DNA of 64,000 bases from Ursus arctos (GCF_023065955.2 NW_026622786.1:43014938-43078937), one strand, 5' to 3'; positions 33,222-45,022 are shown, numbered from the stretch's first letter. The notes: generated by a model not told the origin, from the letters alone. Numbers and translations: made by a program.

Positions 33222-34060
33222 TGTTGATTTCATTTTCAACAAATACTTTTGAAGATATTCCTTACCTTCAGCATGCTCCTAGGTCTTAAGAGATACAGCG
33301 TGAACCGTATGACCCAAGTCCCTGACCTTATGGAGCTTTCCTTCATTCTGGTGTGTGGGGAGAGTGAGGCAGAGAATTGATTGTAACAGCACATTTTTAT
33401 ATCAGTGGATCTTACAAACACACCAAGTAGGGAGTTAGAATAGAGAGTACCTAGGGGAGTAGGAGCTGCTTCAGATAGAGTATTGGGGAAGATACCTCTG
33501 AGTTTATGTTTTTGATCTAAGATCTCAGTGATGACAGGAAGACAGTCAAACTAATATGTGGGAGGAAGAGGACTTCAGGCACAGGGGAGAGCATGTGCAA
33601 AGACCTTGAGACATGATTGAGAATGATGTGTTCAAGGAACAGAAAGGAGGCCTGTGTGGCTAGAATATTTAAGTGAGAGAGGAAGAGATGAGGTCAGCAG
33701 GAGATAAAGCCTTCCCTAATGCTTTACCATGGAAAGACAGAAGTGGGTGATGTGATTTACCGTAAGCATTGAGATCACCATGGCTGCAGTGTGGAGCATG
33801 CAATTTGGGGGACAAAAGGGAAGGAGGGAAACAAGTAGGAGATAATGCATTGATCTACGTAAGACTAACTGAAGCTTTCAATGTTGGAAATGTTGATGAG
33901 TGGTTGGGTTGGGATTTATGTGGACAGTCAGGTCTACAGTACTTGCTGAAGGGCTGAAGGAAAGATATGTTGAAAAGAGAAAAGTTAGAGAACAGTGGTA
34001 TTATGATTTTCACATGACTGAAGTGCTGAGAGATTAAGTCAGGCCTTGGGTTATCTGGTG
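33222..34060 (-). mobile_element. L2 (3' half)
   Basis: Antisense L2 in order: 'caacaaatacttttgaagat', 'gaccttatggagctttcctt', 'caggggagagcatgtgcaaa', 'gaccttgagacatgattgag', 'ggaggcctgtgtggctagaa', 'aagagatgaggtcagcagga'. It is fairly complete for an L2 of this age. Confidence 0.8.
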
Positions 34061-34880
34061 TGTGAGGCGCAGGGCAGAACCTGGAGTGAATACTGGGCAA
34101 GGAGCAAGGACAAAGGGTAGTGTGACGACAGGGGTGTCAGAGAGAAGGGCTGATTGAGGAGCCCGGGGAGAGGCACATGGAGGCAGATGGAAGGAGTGGG
34201 GCCCACAGGTGGCAGGTGGACATGGGGTGGGGCACATTTTCGGGGTAGGGGGTATAGCAGCAACAATGACATGGCAGTGCTAAAGAGCAAGGTACTCCAG
34301 GATGGGAAGAGAGTGTCAAAACAAAGTGCTACCAAACTCAGAAAACCGAATAAGCGACGATGGACTTAATGAGGCTTCACGGCACTAAGCTGTTGCTGTC
34401 ATGATCACTTACTCCCTCTGCAAACAAGTGAAAGCTGAGGTAGCACAAATGTCGAAGGAGAGAGAATCTGAGTCACGTGGCTTACTGGTACCTCATTGAC
34501 AAGTTTGTGCAAATAATCATACGTTTCCCATCTGGTTTTCAATTTCACTTCATGAATCTCGATCTTTTGTTTACAAATCCCACCCCCTTCCCCCTGTAGG
34601 CAGAGATGTGCGTAATTATACTGAACTTGAGTAGAACACATGATTATGATTCCAACTTCAGCCATAAGAATGTTCGTTTTGTTATCACACACAACACTTT
34701 TAAGTAACATTATGGGAATGAGGAACTACAGGGAAATTTCAGCAATCGTGAAGCTCACAAAACATGTGCTGTTTCCTTTGCTGGTGTCCAGATGGAAACA
34801 CCTTTGGGGAAGAATCACTGGGATCACCATGCGTCAGGTGTGATTAGGCTGATGTGGAGACCTTTTGGATTCCCTTGTGA
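34061..34880. other. single-copy DNA, nothing recognised
   Basis: G-rich in 34070-34260, which explains the overlapping minus-strand frames there. No gene evidence. Confidence 0.4.
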
Positions 34881-35560
34881 GGAGCCCCTTCTCTCCTCTG
34901 TGTAGATTTCTCTCCCCTTTTTCGCCTTCAATTGATCATCACAGCTGCAATAAAACCCACTTCACCTTAATAAAAACAAATCAGAAAGCCTCCTTCTATA
35001 TATTCCAACCCTACTTGCACAAATGCTGATTATTGATCTGAAAACATGCTAAGCCTTAGCCTGGTAATGTTTAGCTTCATTTTCCCGCTTCAAGCTTCAC
35101 CCTTGCCTGCAATGGAATTGCCCGAGCAGAACGATATGAGAGTAGACAGGTCAGAAAATCTATCTTGGGTCAACAATTTGTCATAATGAAAATTGCAGAG
35201 GCCCAAATGTGTTCACTGAACAGTTAGCTAACTTATGCTTTTCTCCCCAGTGTATCATATGCATTGGGCTTGCTGACACTCATCGATAAATTCAATTTCT
35301 TCAGAATAGCTGATAATTAAGGTATTGAAGAATTGATTTTGCATCATCCCATAACCAAAGCTGATTTGGCTGTCACTGTTGCAAAAGGGAAAGTGACAGT
35401 GGTTGCCACCAAATGCCATGTACCCCTAAAGAACTGTTAAGGAAGGCAAAAACTCAAAAGCATCCAATTCTGTTTTCCAGATGAGCTGTTTTGCCAGCTC
35501 CTCATGGTGACGTGAGAAGGAGATATCTTAAAGGTGATAGCAGGGCCATGGCTAGCTTTC
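34881..35560. promoter_or_regulatory. candidate conserved non-coding element
   Basis: About 680 bp with no repeat and many motifs of homeodomain, POU or GATA type: 'aattgatcatcac', 'ctgattattgatctg', 'agctgataattaagg', 'gaattgattttgcatcatcc'. I infer regulatory potential from motif density only; no conservation evidence is available. Confidence 0.25.
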
Positions 35561-36329
35561 CTTTCATTCCATGATTTCCATCCTCTTCAAACCACACAGT
35601 CTACAGGATGATGAGGGTATCTTGCCAGGGGCAAGAACCTCAGAGCTCATCCGAGATGGGAACATCAAGCTGTGTGTTTTGCCTCTTATTTATTGAGAAC
35701 ATTACACCTTGTAATATTCCACTCTGTTCAATAGTGGCTTATTCAGTAGCCACATGTCCCGAGCTCTTGGCTCGGTCTACAGGTATGTGTGATTTGTATG
35801 CACCTTGTTTCTGTTTGTGTTTGAAGGTGCCACGGGGATGTTTCCTGGGGCAGGCGTTTCTCTGTCAGCTCTGTTTCTGCTCAACTCCGTGGCTGTCATG
35901 GTGTGTTACTGTGTCTTCCACGCTCTCGCACAAACCACAGACGGAGGGGTATGACTTCACAGCTGAGATTCCAGGTGCCATGATCCGGAAGTGTTGGGGG
36001 GGGTTGTAACTGGGCTCTGCGGAGGTGGGCTGCCCCCCACTTTACACTGCTCGGCAGACTCGGTGACAGCACTGAGGAGTAAGAGTTTGCCTGGTAATCC
36101 CATGCAAATGCATGATAGTTGAAGAATACTTAGAAATTACTACCAAAGGGAAAAAAAGGATAAAAACTGTTGATAATCACCTAGAGATAACCACTGTTGT
36201 TATGTAATATTTACTCTGTAAACACACACAGACACACACACACATACATTCACACTCACGGGAAATGGAGTCGTGCTATCATGGAGACTTTCTTCCATTA
36301 AGAAGATACTGTGAATGTGGATTCATTTC
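35561..36329. other. single-copy DNA; possible old L1 trace at its end
   Basis: 36115-36210 ('cacctagagataaccactgt') resembles a phrase common in old L1 3' regions. A CA repeat lies at 36223-36245. The open frame at 35608-36009 was examined and not accepted. Confidence 0.35.
36223..36245. repeat. CA-rich simple repeat
   Basis: Interrupted (CA)n with one GA step. Confidence 0.85.
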
Positions 36330-36343
36330 TTCCACATTTTTAT

Positions 36344-36559
36344 TTTTATTTTTTTATTATTATTTTTTAAAGATTTTATTTATTTATTTGACAGAGATAG
36401 AGACAGCCAGCGAGAGAGGGAACACAAGCAGGGGGACTGGGAGAGGAAGAAGCAGGCTCATAGCGGAGGAACCTGATGTGGGGCTCAATCCCAGAACGCC
36501 GGGATCACGCCCTGAGCCGAAGGCAGGCGCTTAACCGCTGTGCCACCCAGGCGCCCCAT
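36344..36559 (-). mobile_element. Can-SINE (young, bear-type)
   Basis: Reverse-complement SINE with 'acagccagcgagagagggaa', 'cgccgggatcacgccctgag' and 'tgccacccaggcgcccc'. Near-perfect duplication 'cttccacattttta' (36330-36343) and 'ctttcacattttta' (36560-36573). Confidence 0.93.
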
Positions 36560-36574
36560 CTTTCACATTTTTAA

Positions 36575-37430
36575 AAATGAAGTACTTATTATGTGCCAGG
36601 CACTGTTCTGGGCGTGGAGGCTTGTGAACAAAAGAAGCAGATTCTAGATTTTGTGGAGGATTCTTTTAGTGGGGGGGGGGGAGAGAACGGAAAATAAAGA
36701 AACAAACAAGGAAATATGACAAAAATGTTAACAGGAGCTTGGGGGATGCTTTTGTTTGGATGGGCAGAGGAGGCTTCCTTCAGAAAATAACGTTAGACAG
36801 AAAATAACGTTAGACAGTGACTTGAATGACAAAAGGAACTGGCCAAGGGAAGATTTCAGGAAGAACATAGAAAGACCAGCTAGTGCAAGGGCTCAGGGAC
36901 AGTCCCGGCTTGGCAGACTGTAGGAAGGAAGAGAAGGTCCTAGTGGCTGGAGTAGGTGAGGGAGAGAAGACCAGTATGAGATGAGGGGAGGGAGGGCGAG
37001 AGGGACCAGCTCCTATCTGCAGTTTTTTCTGTGCATGATCAAAATCACTGGAGGGTTTTCAACAGGGCATTAATGGGGATGGATTTGTATTTAAAAACAA
37101 AACAAAACCAAACCAAACTCTAGCTGCTGTGTGAGAATGGATTGCAGAGGGAACAGTGTAACTAGGGATGCCACTAAAGAGGTCATTAAAGTGGTCCTGG
37201 AGAAAGATGATAGTGGCTGAACCAGGGAGGTCAAGCCATTACCCTAGGAAAGGTTTATGCATACCCTCTAGGGGTATTAACTTATTCCAAAGGGTAACTA
37301 AGATATGGGCAGAATCTAGCAGTATGTTCCTGGGAAGAAGAAAACCCATGCAAATCTTTGGATATTTTAATCAGAGACAAGAAAACTCTTGAGCCTTGAG
37401 GGCCACTGATTGGGCTGACATTGGAACAAG
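36575..37430 (-). mobile_element. L2 (3' half)
   Basis: Antisense L2: 'cttattatgtgccaggcact', 'ggaggcttccttcagaaaat', 'ccagctagtgcaagggctca', 'cactggagggttttcaacag', 'actctagctgctgtgtgaga', 'agatgatagtggctgaacca'. It contains an 11-base G run at 36671-36681 and a 17-bp tandem duplication. Confidence 0.82.
36781..36814 (+). repeat. 17-bp perfect tandem duplication
   Basis: 'cagaaaataacgttaga' occurs twice without a gap (36781-36797 and 36798-36814) within the L2 relic. Confidence 0.97.
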
Positions 37431-38164
37431 AGGAGAGATGGAAAAGACAATGTCAGCAGAAAACAAGGAAGACAAAGAAAGGAACATGCCAAGAGGAGAA
37501 ATTATAAAAACAGATGTCAAGTGGTTGTGAGTGCTAATGCCATTAAAAATTTCTACTCATTGGCACCTGTGTCCCAAATCATTTACCTCCTCCAGCATTG
37601 AGTCATTGGTAAAAATAGATAATTGCTAGGAATGTGCAAAGAAGGAAGGAATCCAGTGAGTTATTCACAGCTGTAAGTGTTCCATTGTCTGAACTGTGGT
37701 GGAAACTTATTAAAATAAGCAGTACAGGGTCTCAGACAGGAATAGATACTCAGAGCAACACGATGTCATCTCAAAATCACTCTCTTGGTAAATACATATA
37801 AAGGGCTTGGTCTACGTTCTCTTTTATGTACTTAACTCCCAATTGAAGCCAATTATAAGTCGAGGACCTGACTTTCTTGGTTTCCAATAGTTTATTTTCA
37901 CACCCTTTCTTCTCATGACTCCCTTTATTTGTTCTCATATGTTGGCTAGTATCCCTCTCCACAGTGTATGACAGGGAGAGAGAGATGGAGAGAGGAAGAG
38001 AGAGAGGAGATTGACATATTTAGAATCTAAGTGACTGCCTTTTCATGCAGACATATGTCTTTTAAGTGGGAACTGTGTGGAAATCTTATTTTGCTTGAAA
38101 TATCTGGGCAGTCATTGGAGAAGTCCTATATCCTAGAATGATTGTTTCATGTAAGGAAGAGCAG
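37431..38164. other. single-copy DNA, nothing recognised
   Basis: Purine-rich at 37430-37500 and 37975-38010 (GA-rich). No gene evidence. Confidence 0.4.
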
Positions 38165-38375
38165 AAGTTGCAGAAAAAGCAGGCACTTTGGTGCCAGGGA
38201 GATACTGATTTGAATCCTGGGTCTGACATTGTTCTGTGACCTTGTCAATGTAGGTGACCTCTCTGGTGGCCTTGGTTTTGTCATCTGCACAATGGAGGCC
38301 AAATCACCTCTCCCACAGAGCCATGGGGAAGAATAGCTATGATCGCTGTGAAAAATGCCTTACACCCAGCAGTGA
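38165..38375 (+). mobile_element. MIR
   Basis: 'ggcactttggtgccagggag', 'gatttgaatcctgggtctga', 'gttctgtgaccttgtcaatg' and 'ttttgtcatctgcacaatgg' are in sense MIR order. Confidence 0.85.
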
Positions 38376-39204
38376 TTTTCTACCCTGCATTGCTTTCTGT
38401 TGGTTGGGCCATTTCCTCAGTCTAGTGCTCCTTCCCCGGAGCCTATTTCTACATATGCATAGACCAAAGCGCTTCCTTGGCTCTCTGTCAGTTGTCACCT
38501 GTCCTCCTGTCCACTAAATCCTGCTGCCACTTTCAGTGGGTGAAGGTTTGATATTTCAATCTGTCAGCTCATTGGGCCACAGTTTGGATCTGTCAGCTTG
38601 GTTATGGGCCGTGTAGTATGTAAATAATGACACCTCTTAAAATATTTTTAATCCTTCATCATGATGGATGCTTTTGTATTTCATATTTGTCCTTTAAGGA
38701 AGAAGGAAAGTAATAGCTCCTTTAGGTGACAGGATAATTACACACCAAGAGCTGCATTAGCACCAAGAACTGTGCCGAGATGTCTTGGTAAAGGACAGAG
38801 TTGTCCAAAATCCCGCCCCTCTTCCTGATGGTTCGAGGAGGAGGTAGGTGCACTTTTAATTATGCTTAAGCACTGGATCATCAGGGAAGCGAAAAACTAT
38901 TGCTGAGTCAGCCAGTTTCAGAATTGCCCAGCAGTGGAGTCAGGAGAATATGCCTTGGCTTCGGCACTACACTGAGAAAAGCCAGTTTGATTGGCATTTT
39001 GAGCTGAATTCATGCACTGTGTGCCCAGAAAGTCACACAACTGGAGGAGAAGATTTGGTTCATGGTCTTGGTTCTGTTTCCTTGTTTCTTCTTGGTGTAA
39101 CCTGGCTTCAGTGAAATGATTCTTAGCCTGTTCCACAGTTGCTGAGAAGTAGGTTGGCTGTAAAACACCCCGCAGAAGGATCCTTGCAGGTTAATTGGAT
39201 GAAG
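38376..39204. other. single-copy DNA, nothing recognised
   Basis: No repeat consensus and no exon with splice borders. Confidence 0.4.
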
Positions 39205-39440
39205 CAGTGTAATGTAAGAATAGCTAACATTTCCTGAGCGCTTACCATGTCCCGAGCACTTCACACGCATCAGTCCTCCCAGCAACTGTGACAGAGGCAG
39301 TCTTGGTTTCCCCAGCTTACAGATGAGTAAACCAATGACTGAATGATTAAATAGTGTCTCCAAGGTTACAGAGAAATAGACCCTAGGCAGCCCACATCTA
39401 AAACCTGTACCATTAACCACAATGCTGTGTTGCCTGGTGT
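39205..39440 (-). mobile_element. MIR
   Basis: 'aatagctaacatttcctgag', 'cgcttaccatgtcccgagca', 'cagatgagtaaaccaatgac' and 'acctgtaccattaaccacaa' are in antisense MIR order and almost full length. Confidence 0.9.
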
Positions 39441-40054
39441 AGACTCAGAGTAGAAGCCCAGTAGACTGAGATTTGGGAGATCTGGGCTTGAGTGCCATCA
39501 CCATAGCTGTGGGCCTACAGGAAAGTCCCTTAAATTCTCCAGTGTTTTGTTAAAAGGGTGATAATACTGCATTCCCAACCTCAGAGGACAAATAACCCTA
39601 TACTTTATTAAGAATATATTATGGTCAGGTATCTTATATGCATTTTGCCTATTTCTTTAAAGCACCTGAAAAGTACAAACAATTATCCTCAGCTTCTGGC
39701 TAACATTTTTAAGCAGTATGCCCAAGACATGTTGGATCCAAATCTGTCTGCACACAAAGCCTAAACTCCGTCTAAGGTGGGTAAATGTAAAGTGTAAGCC
39801 CGAATCCAAGACCCTGCTTCGTACGTCCTGCTTGACCAGCCCACGCCCTGCTCTGTCTCCCTGACCCACAGGTGTGGGTTGTTCATCTTGCCTCCCCTTT
39901 TGTACCATTTCCCAATTGCTTACTATGTGTTAGGAAATGTGCGATGTGCTTTCCCTCCTTTCTCTAAATAAGTCTACAAAGTAGGAGTTTAGAGCTCTTT
40001 TCTTGGTTGTTCTCTTATGAATATAGACAGGAATAAAGGAAGGAACAACAAGAA
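39441..40054. other. single-copy DNA, nothing recognised
   Basis: 39470-39560 may hold a short sense MIR piece ('tgggcttgagtgccatcacc'). Nothing else. Confidence 0.35.
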
Positions 40055-40360
40055 CATGAAACAACATTTTATTGAACACTTACTGTGTGCCAGGCTGTCT
40101 CCTAAGAATGTTAGGTAGGTGCTCTATTCTTCCCTTTTTAACAGATGAGAAAACTAAGGTACGGGAGATTATACCACGCCCATCAGGCAGTCTGACTCCA
40201 GATCCAAGTCTCAGCCACATTTCCTTCTCACAGGGCCTCATCAAAGTAGATAATTTAATGTTCTTCACTGATGAGCAAATGGAAGCTCAGGGCAGCGGAC
40301 TTAGGACACACACCTATTATGTGTCAGAACTGTGATTCAAACAGTTTCCCTGACTTGTAA
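40055..40360 (-). mobile_element. two MIR pieces in series
   Basis: First: 'gaacacttactgtgtgccag' and 'aacagatgagaaaactaagg' (40055-40200). Second: 'cactgatgagcaaatggaag' and 'agaactgtgattcaaacag' (about 40240-40360). Both are in antisense order, so two insertions or one duplicated element. Confidence 0.7.
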
Positions 40361-40787
40361 AGGCTATCATTTTTTTGCATTGTATCTCATTGCTTCACTT
40401 GTCCCTCAGTCACTGAAGTCAGCATTGTTTCCAGATCTTCAGTTTGAAAGGCGCTCTGTAACCCTTGAAGCCACATTTAAATAAAATCTCTGAATGTGCC
40501 CCTAAGAGCCAGATGACGCTCCTTTGCCTTTGGCCCCACCATCAGCTCTGTAAATTTGGAGGCAACCCCAGCTGTGGAATACAGTAGCATGGTGGGCGTC
40601 AGACTGAGATTGAGCAGTATGACACAGGACCCATTTTCGACTGGTATAAATGGTCCCCCAGACCTGCGCTTAGGCCTTAAATGAGGCACGATCACCAGTG
40701 CATGTGTGAGAGATACTTAATACATCCCCAAACAGAGAGCTTTTCCTGCTGCTTCGGGAGAGTCACCTCATCTTACGATGTGTCAAA
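40361..40787. other. single-copy DNA, nothing recognised
   Basis: The minus-strand frame at 40477-40695 has no recognisable content. Confidence 0.4.
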
Positions 40788-40801
40788 CAAAATACCTTTC
40801 T

Positions 40802-40916
40802 TTTTTTATTTTTTTTAATTTTTAAAAATTTTTTATTTTTTAATTTTATTTTTTTATAATATCCTTTTATTATATTATGTTAGTCACCATACAGTACATC
40901 CCTAGTTTTTGATCCT
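40802..40916 (-). mobile_element. L1 3' end (uninverted part of a twin-primed copy)
   Basis: A long T-rich tail, then 'attatgttagtcaccataca' and 'gtacatccctagtttttgat', the reverse complement of the L1 3' terminus. It joins at about 40917 to L1 ORF2 in the opposite orientation. Confidence 0.92.
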
Positions 40917-41916
40917 AGAGGAGAACTTAGGCAGCAACCTCTTTGACATTGGCCACAGCAACTTTTTTCCATGACACATCTCCAAAGGCAAGAGAAACAA
41001 AAGAAAAAATGAACTTGTGGGACTTCATCAAGATAAAAAGCTTCTGCACAGCCAAAGAAACAGTCAAAAAAAAACTAAGAGGCAGCCCATGGAATGGGAG
41101 AAGATATTTGCAAATGACACTACAGATAAAAGACTGGTATCCAAGATCTACAAAGAACTTCTCAAACTCAATACACGAGAAACAAATAAACAAATAAAAA
41201 AATGGGCAGAAGATATAAACAGATACTTTTCCAATGAAGACATACAAATGGCTAACAGACACATGAAAAAATGTTCAAAATCATTAGCCATCAGGGAAAC
41301 TGAAATCAAAACCACATTGAGATACCACCTTACTCTAGTTAGAATGGCAAAAATGGACAAGGCAGGAAACAACAAATGTTGGAGAGGATGTGGAGAAAGG
41401 GGATCCCTCCTACACTGTTGGTGGGAATGAAGTTGGTACAGCCACTTTGGAAAACAGTGTGGAGGTCCCTTAAAAAGTTAAAAATAGAGTTACCCTATGA
41501 CCCAGCAATCGCACTACTGGGTATTTACCCCAAAGATACAGACGTAGTGAAGAGAAGGGCCATATGCACCCCAATGTTCATAGCAGCATTGTCCACAATA
41601 GCTAAATCATGGAAGGAGCCGAGATGCCCTTCAACAGATGACTAGATTAAGAAGATGTGGTCCGTATATATGATGGAATATTACTCAGCCATCAAAAAGA
41701 ATGATTTCTCAACATTTGCTGCAACATGGATGGGACTGGAGGAGATAATGCTAAGCAAAATAAGTCAAGCAGAGAAAGACAATTATCATATGGTTTCGCT
41801 CATTTACAGAATATAAGAAGTAGGAAGATCAGTAGGAGAAGAAAGGGAAGAAGAAAGGGGTGGGTAAACAGAAAGGGGAATGAACCATGACAGACTCTGG
41901 GAAACAAACTTTACAT
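40917..41916 (+). mobile_element. L1 ORF2 C-terminal part (inverted segment)
   Basis: The sense strand encodes the end of L1 ORF2: 'LKSFCTAKE'-like start, then '[20 protein letters not shown]', 'LLHCWWE', 'LPYDPAIALLGIYPKDTDV' and 'MFIAALSTIAKSWKEPRCP'. This is the conserved Cys-rich C-terminal region after the reverse transcriptase. Frameshifts split it (40943-41197, 41017-41430, 41376-41645) and a stop follows near 41642. The segment ends in 3' UTR 'gactctgggaaacaaact' plus 'ttacat'. It is non-functional. Confidence 0.93.
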
Positions 41917-41934
41917 CAAAATACCTTTCTAAAT

Positions 41935-42330
41935 TGGTTATCCACCCCAAAATGTAGGGGAATAAATGATCTTCTTTAGCTCACAGTTCTATTGCCGATT
42001 TCAACAGGGCTCAGCTGGGTGGTCTTCCAGTCTGGGTAAGACTTGCCTATTTCTTGTTGGCTGCCTCAAATATCTGGGGCCTCAGCTGGGAGGGCTGGAA
42101 GCACTGGGGCCCTTCTCCAAAAGGTCTCTTGTCCTCCAAATGGCCAGCTTGAGGTTGTGTACAAGTTGGCAAAAGGCTCCCTGCATGAGAGCACAGCCTG
42201 CAAGGCCCCTGTAGGCTGAAGTTGGAAACTTGCACAATGTCATTTCTGATATATTCTATTAATGCAAACAAGCCCTAAAGTGAACTACAAGTAGTATTCA
42301 CGGGGCAAGGAAAGAGGGTCTACTTCTTGG
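41935..42330 (+). mobile_element. possible old LTR-like repeat
   Basis: 'tttagctcacagttctattg', 'acagggctcagctgggtggt' and 'agcttgaggttgtg' resemble a common old repeat with the phrase 'gggctcagctgggcggttct'. Family not named, and the right limit is uncertain. Confidence 0.35.
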
Positions 42331-42539
42331 TAGAAAGAGCTTCAAAACTGTGTGGCTGTATTAGCAGTCTGTCACATTTCCTTATTTGGCTCCTTCCCTC
42401 AGAAATTTCCAAATTCTTTTCTGTCCATCAGCTACCCCATATCTGGTCCTTTTCAGGGACTCAGTCTTACATGAAGTGCTCTCAGTTAAACACACCATTT
42501 CTATTTTCTTCTGGCTAGGGTCAATCATTTAAATCATAA
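42331..42539. other. single-copy spacer
   Basis: Nothing recognised. Confidence 0.4.
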
Positions 42540-43070
42540 TTACACGTTATCTTTTATAGTTCTTTGAATGGAATTGTTTTGGTGGATGTGGATAGTGCCA
42601 CTCCTGCTTTCTTCTTGCTGACATTTGCCTGACAGAATTTTGCCCTCTTTATTTTCAATATTCTATGCTAATTTATTCGAGGCACAGTTCTTATAACCAG
42701 CACATACCAGAAGAAGTTTGGTTTCTTACCCAGTTTCAAAATCTTTTATCAGGAAAATATGATGCATTTGAATTTATTATAACTCTTTTACCTTTACCTA
42801 CATTGCTTTTCTTTGTTCCATTTGCTTTTTTCCTCAGGAGTTTTGAAATCAGGCTTCTTATGTCTTTCCTTCTAGGCTCTCCTTCCACTCTGTGGCTTTG
42901 TTATAATTTCTTACTTAATCTCTTTACACCTTCCTGCTCTAGCCAAGACATGGGGCATGCTTTTGTAATGCCCCTATCTTCTTCTGTGCTTGAGAATAAC
43001 TTGAGATTTTAGTTCTAGATAGTTGTTTGTCCTGGCAATCCTGTATTCTTCTTAGAAATCAAGTCTTTGA
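42540..43070 (-). mobile_element. old L1 fragment (ORF2 region)
   Basis: 'cctgctttcttcttgctgac', 'atttgcctgacagaattttg' and 'ttattcgaggcacagttctt' resemble antisense L1 ORF2 in an old, diverged copy. The long plus-strand frame at 42665-43012 is antisense to it. Confidence 0.5.
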
Positions 43071-43214
43071 ATTTATCTTAATTTTCACCATACATTTATA
43101 TGCAATGTTAAGGAAAATTGATAAATGTAGACAAAAAGTGTTGTAGACATAGGTATACTACTCAAAGTTCGAATGTGTATGATTGAGAGATCCGCTATTT
43201 TGATGTAACTTTTC

Positions 43215-43610
43215 ATATTTTAATCAATTTTATCAAGGTATAGTTCACAAATAACAAAACTCACCAATGGTAGTACAAGTCAGTGTTTTGACAAAATATA
43301 AGTAATTGTTTAACCACAACAAAAATTAAGATATAGAACACTTCCATCGCCTCTGAAATTTTCCTAAAAATGTTCTGTAGTCAGTTTTCCCTACCCAACC
43401 TCCACCTTCCTGTGGTAACTTTGCCAGAAACCAAATGATCAACTATACATGCGTCTAATTCTGTACTTTTGTTCTGTTCCTGTGATCAATTTATCTGCTT
43501 TGCCTCTGATACTGCACCATCGTATTTACTATAGTTTCATACTAGGTCTTAGAGTCAAGCAATGTAAATGCTCTCACTCTGTGCCTGGCCCCTGAAGTCA
43601 CTGTTCCATT
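43215..43610 (-). mobile_element. old L1, 3' end
   Basis: 'ttttatcaaggtatagttca', 'caaataacaaaactcaccaa', 'ttctgttcctgtgatcaatt' and 'cttagagtcaagcaatgtaa' are antisense L1 3' UTR/ORF2 in order. Confidence 0.75.
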
Positions 43611-44744
43611 AGCTTAGTAATCAATAATGACTGGATAAAGATTTGCTTAAAATCTTGGAACCAAAAAATATTCCAGTCTTTGCTGAAGTATATTCTGGAA
43701 GAAGGGATTCTTGGGTATGCCTTCTGAAACTTTGTGTGTCTAAAACTATATTCCTTTGTATGTTGGCTTGGCAAGCAAACCCATGTTCAAAATAGGTATA
43801 ACTTAAAGACATTGCTTTATTGTTTTCCAGAATCTAGTGTTTCATATAAGATTTCTAATATCAATTCATTGATAGTTTGTTTCTATCTTTTTAGGAGAAT
43901 TTAGAATTTTCTATGTTCCTTGGAGTTCAGATATGCTCCAAAACTCAGTTGCTTTGGTGGGAGGAGGATATAGGAAGATATTTTAAAAATCTAGACTTCT
44001 GGGGGGAAAAAAAACTGTGAAAAATGGGTTTCCCCCACAGAGATTTGTGAGCTCCTACTCACACGTAGGAGTGATGCCTCTCTGATGCCTCAGGCCTGCC
44101 TTTGTCCCCAGTATTCCTGTCTGTGTCCTCGGTCTTACTTTGAAATTCCTCATCCAGTCTGCCAGTGGCTCTTGCCTTTTATAGGCTATTTTGAGTCCTG
44201 TGGACCAGGCCTGGGCTACTCGTTTAGCTGACAATCGTTTTTGCTTTACACAGAAACACAGCCTGATAGTTTTATTCCCCTTATAAAAAATCAAAGCTCA
44301 GAGAGTTATCTGCTATAACTTCTAGATTTTTTTCAGTTCAGTATACAAATGTTCAGAAATTAGGTATATCAACTTTGTGGCTAGATCTAAAAGAAAAATG
44401 TTTCAGCTAGAAACACAAGCTGCGATCTGGGGATGACATATACTTACTGGTAAATGTTATTGCCTATGAAAATTAATTTGAGGTTTAAATAGGCACAAAA
44501 ATGATATTAGAGGTGATAATGTGTTAAAGGGAGAATTGCATGCCCATCTTCATTTCGTGAATTGTTCTCAAATTATGTAATGTCATTGAAATTGAAGCTG
44601 GCCTATGGAAGACCATGACTATTGGTTAAAAGTGGTTGAAACTGCTTTGCCTTTGTGTGTGTGTTTTTAACCTAGAATGTCATCTATTATATAGCATAAG
44701 AAAGGGCTATATCCTTCCCAAACATTCAGCAGAAAAGAGGGGAA
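43611..44744. other. mostly single-copy, AT-rich
   Basis: 43620-43990 may be further old L1, but I cannot support it. No gene evidence in 44000-44744. Confidence 0.3.
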
Positions 44745-44756
44745 GAAAGAAGATAT

Positions 44757-44979
44757 AGGGGTGTATGGGTGGCACAGTTGGTTAAATACCGGACTTTTGG
44801 TTTTGGCTCAGGTCATGATCTCAGGGTCATGAGATCAAGCTCCATGTTGGGCTCTGTGCTTAAGCAAAGAGTCTGCTTAAGACTCTCTCTCCCTCTCCCT
44901 CTGCCCATCTCTCCCCTCCCCTCCATGGACGTGCACACGCCCTCTCTCTCTCTCTCTCTCTCTCAAATAAACAAACAAA

Positions 44980-45010
<31 letters not shown>

Positions 45011-45022
45011 ATCTTAAAAAAA
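44757..45022 (+). mobile_element. Can-SINE (older type) with CT and AAAT repeats
   Basis: 'ggggtgtatgggtggcacag', 'ggtcatgatctcagggtcat', then (CT)n at 44942-44964 and a tail of about ten AAAT units. Imperfect duplication: 'agaaagaagatata' (44744-44757 region) versus 'agaaaggatata' at the right. Confidence 0.9.
44968..45012 (+). repeat. (AAAT)n in SINE tail
   Basis: About ten units of AAAT grown from the SINE tail. Confidence 0.95.

Larger units (their letters stand above)
40788..41930 (-). mobile_element. carnivore L1 with 5' inversion (twin priming)
   Basis: A perfect 14-bp duplication 'caaaatacctttct' (40788-40801 and 41917-41930) frames the whole unit. The 3' end is on the minus strand (T tail at left) and the upstream ORF2 part is flipped to the plus strand, the classic outcome of twin priming. 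About 120 bp of 3' UTR present in the copy at 14443-14652 are missing between 'gaaacaaact' and 'ttacatcaaaa'. Confidence 0.88.

Noticed and set aside
35608..36009. 133-residue plus-strand frame with Cys-rich segments and a 'ctacaggtatgtg' donor-like site
   Set aside because: No acceptor or recognisable domain. The composition fits a chance open frame, although the donor-like site is good.
41017..41430. 137-residue frame that looks like a conserved protein
   Set aside because: It is the C-terminal part of L1 ORF2 in a dead, inverted copy, not a host gene.
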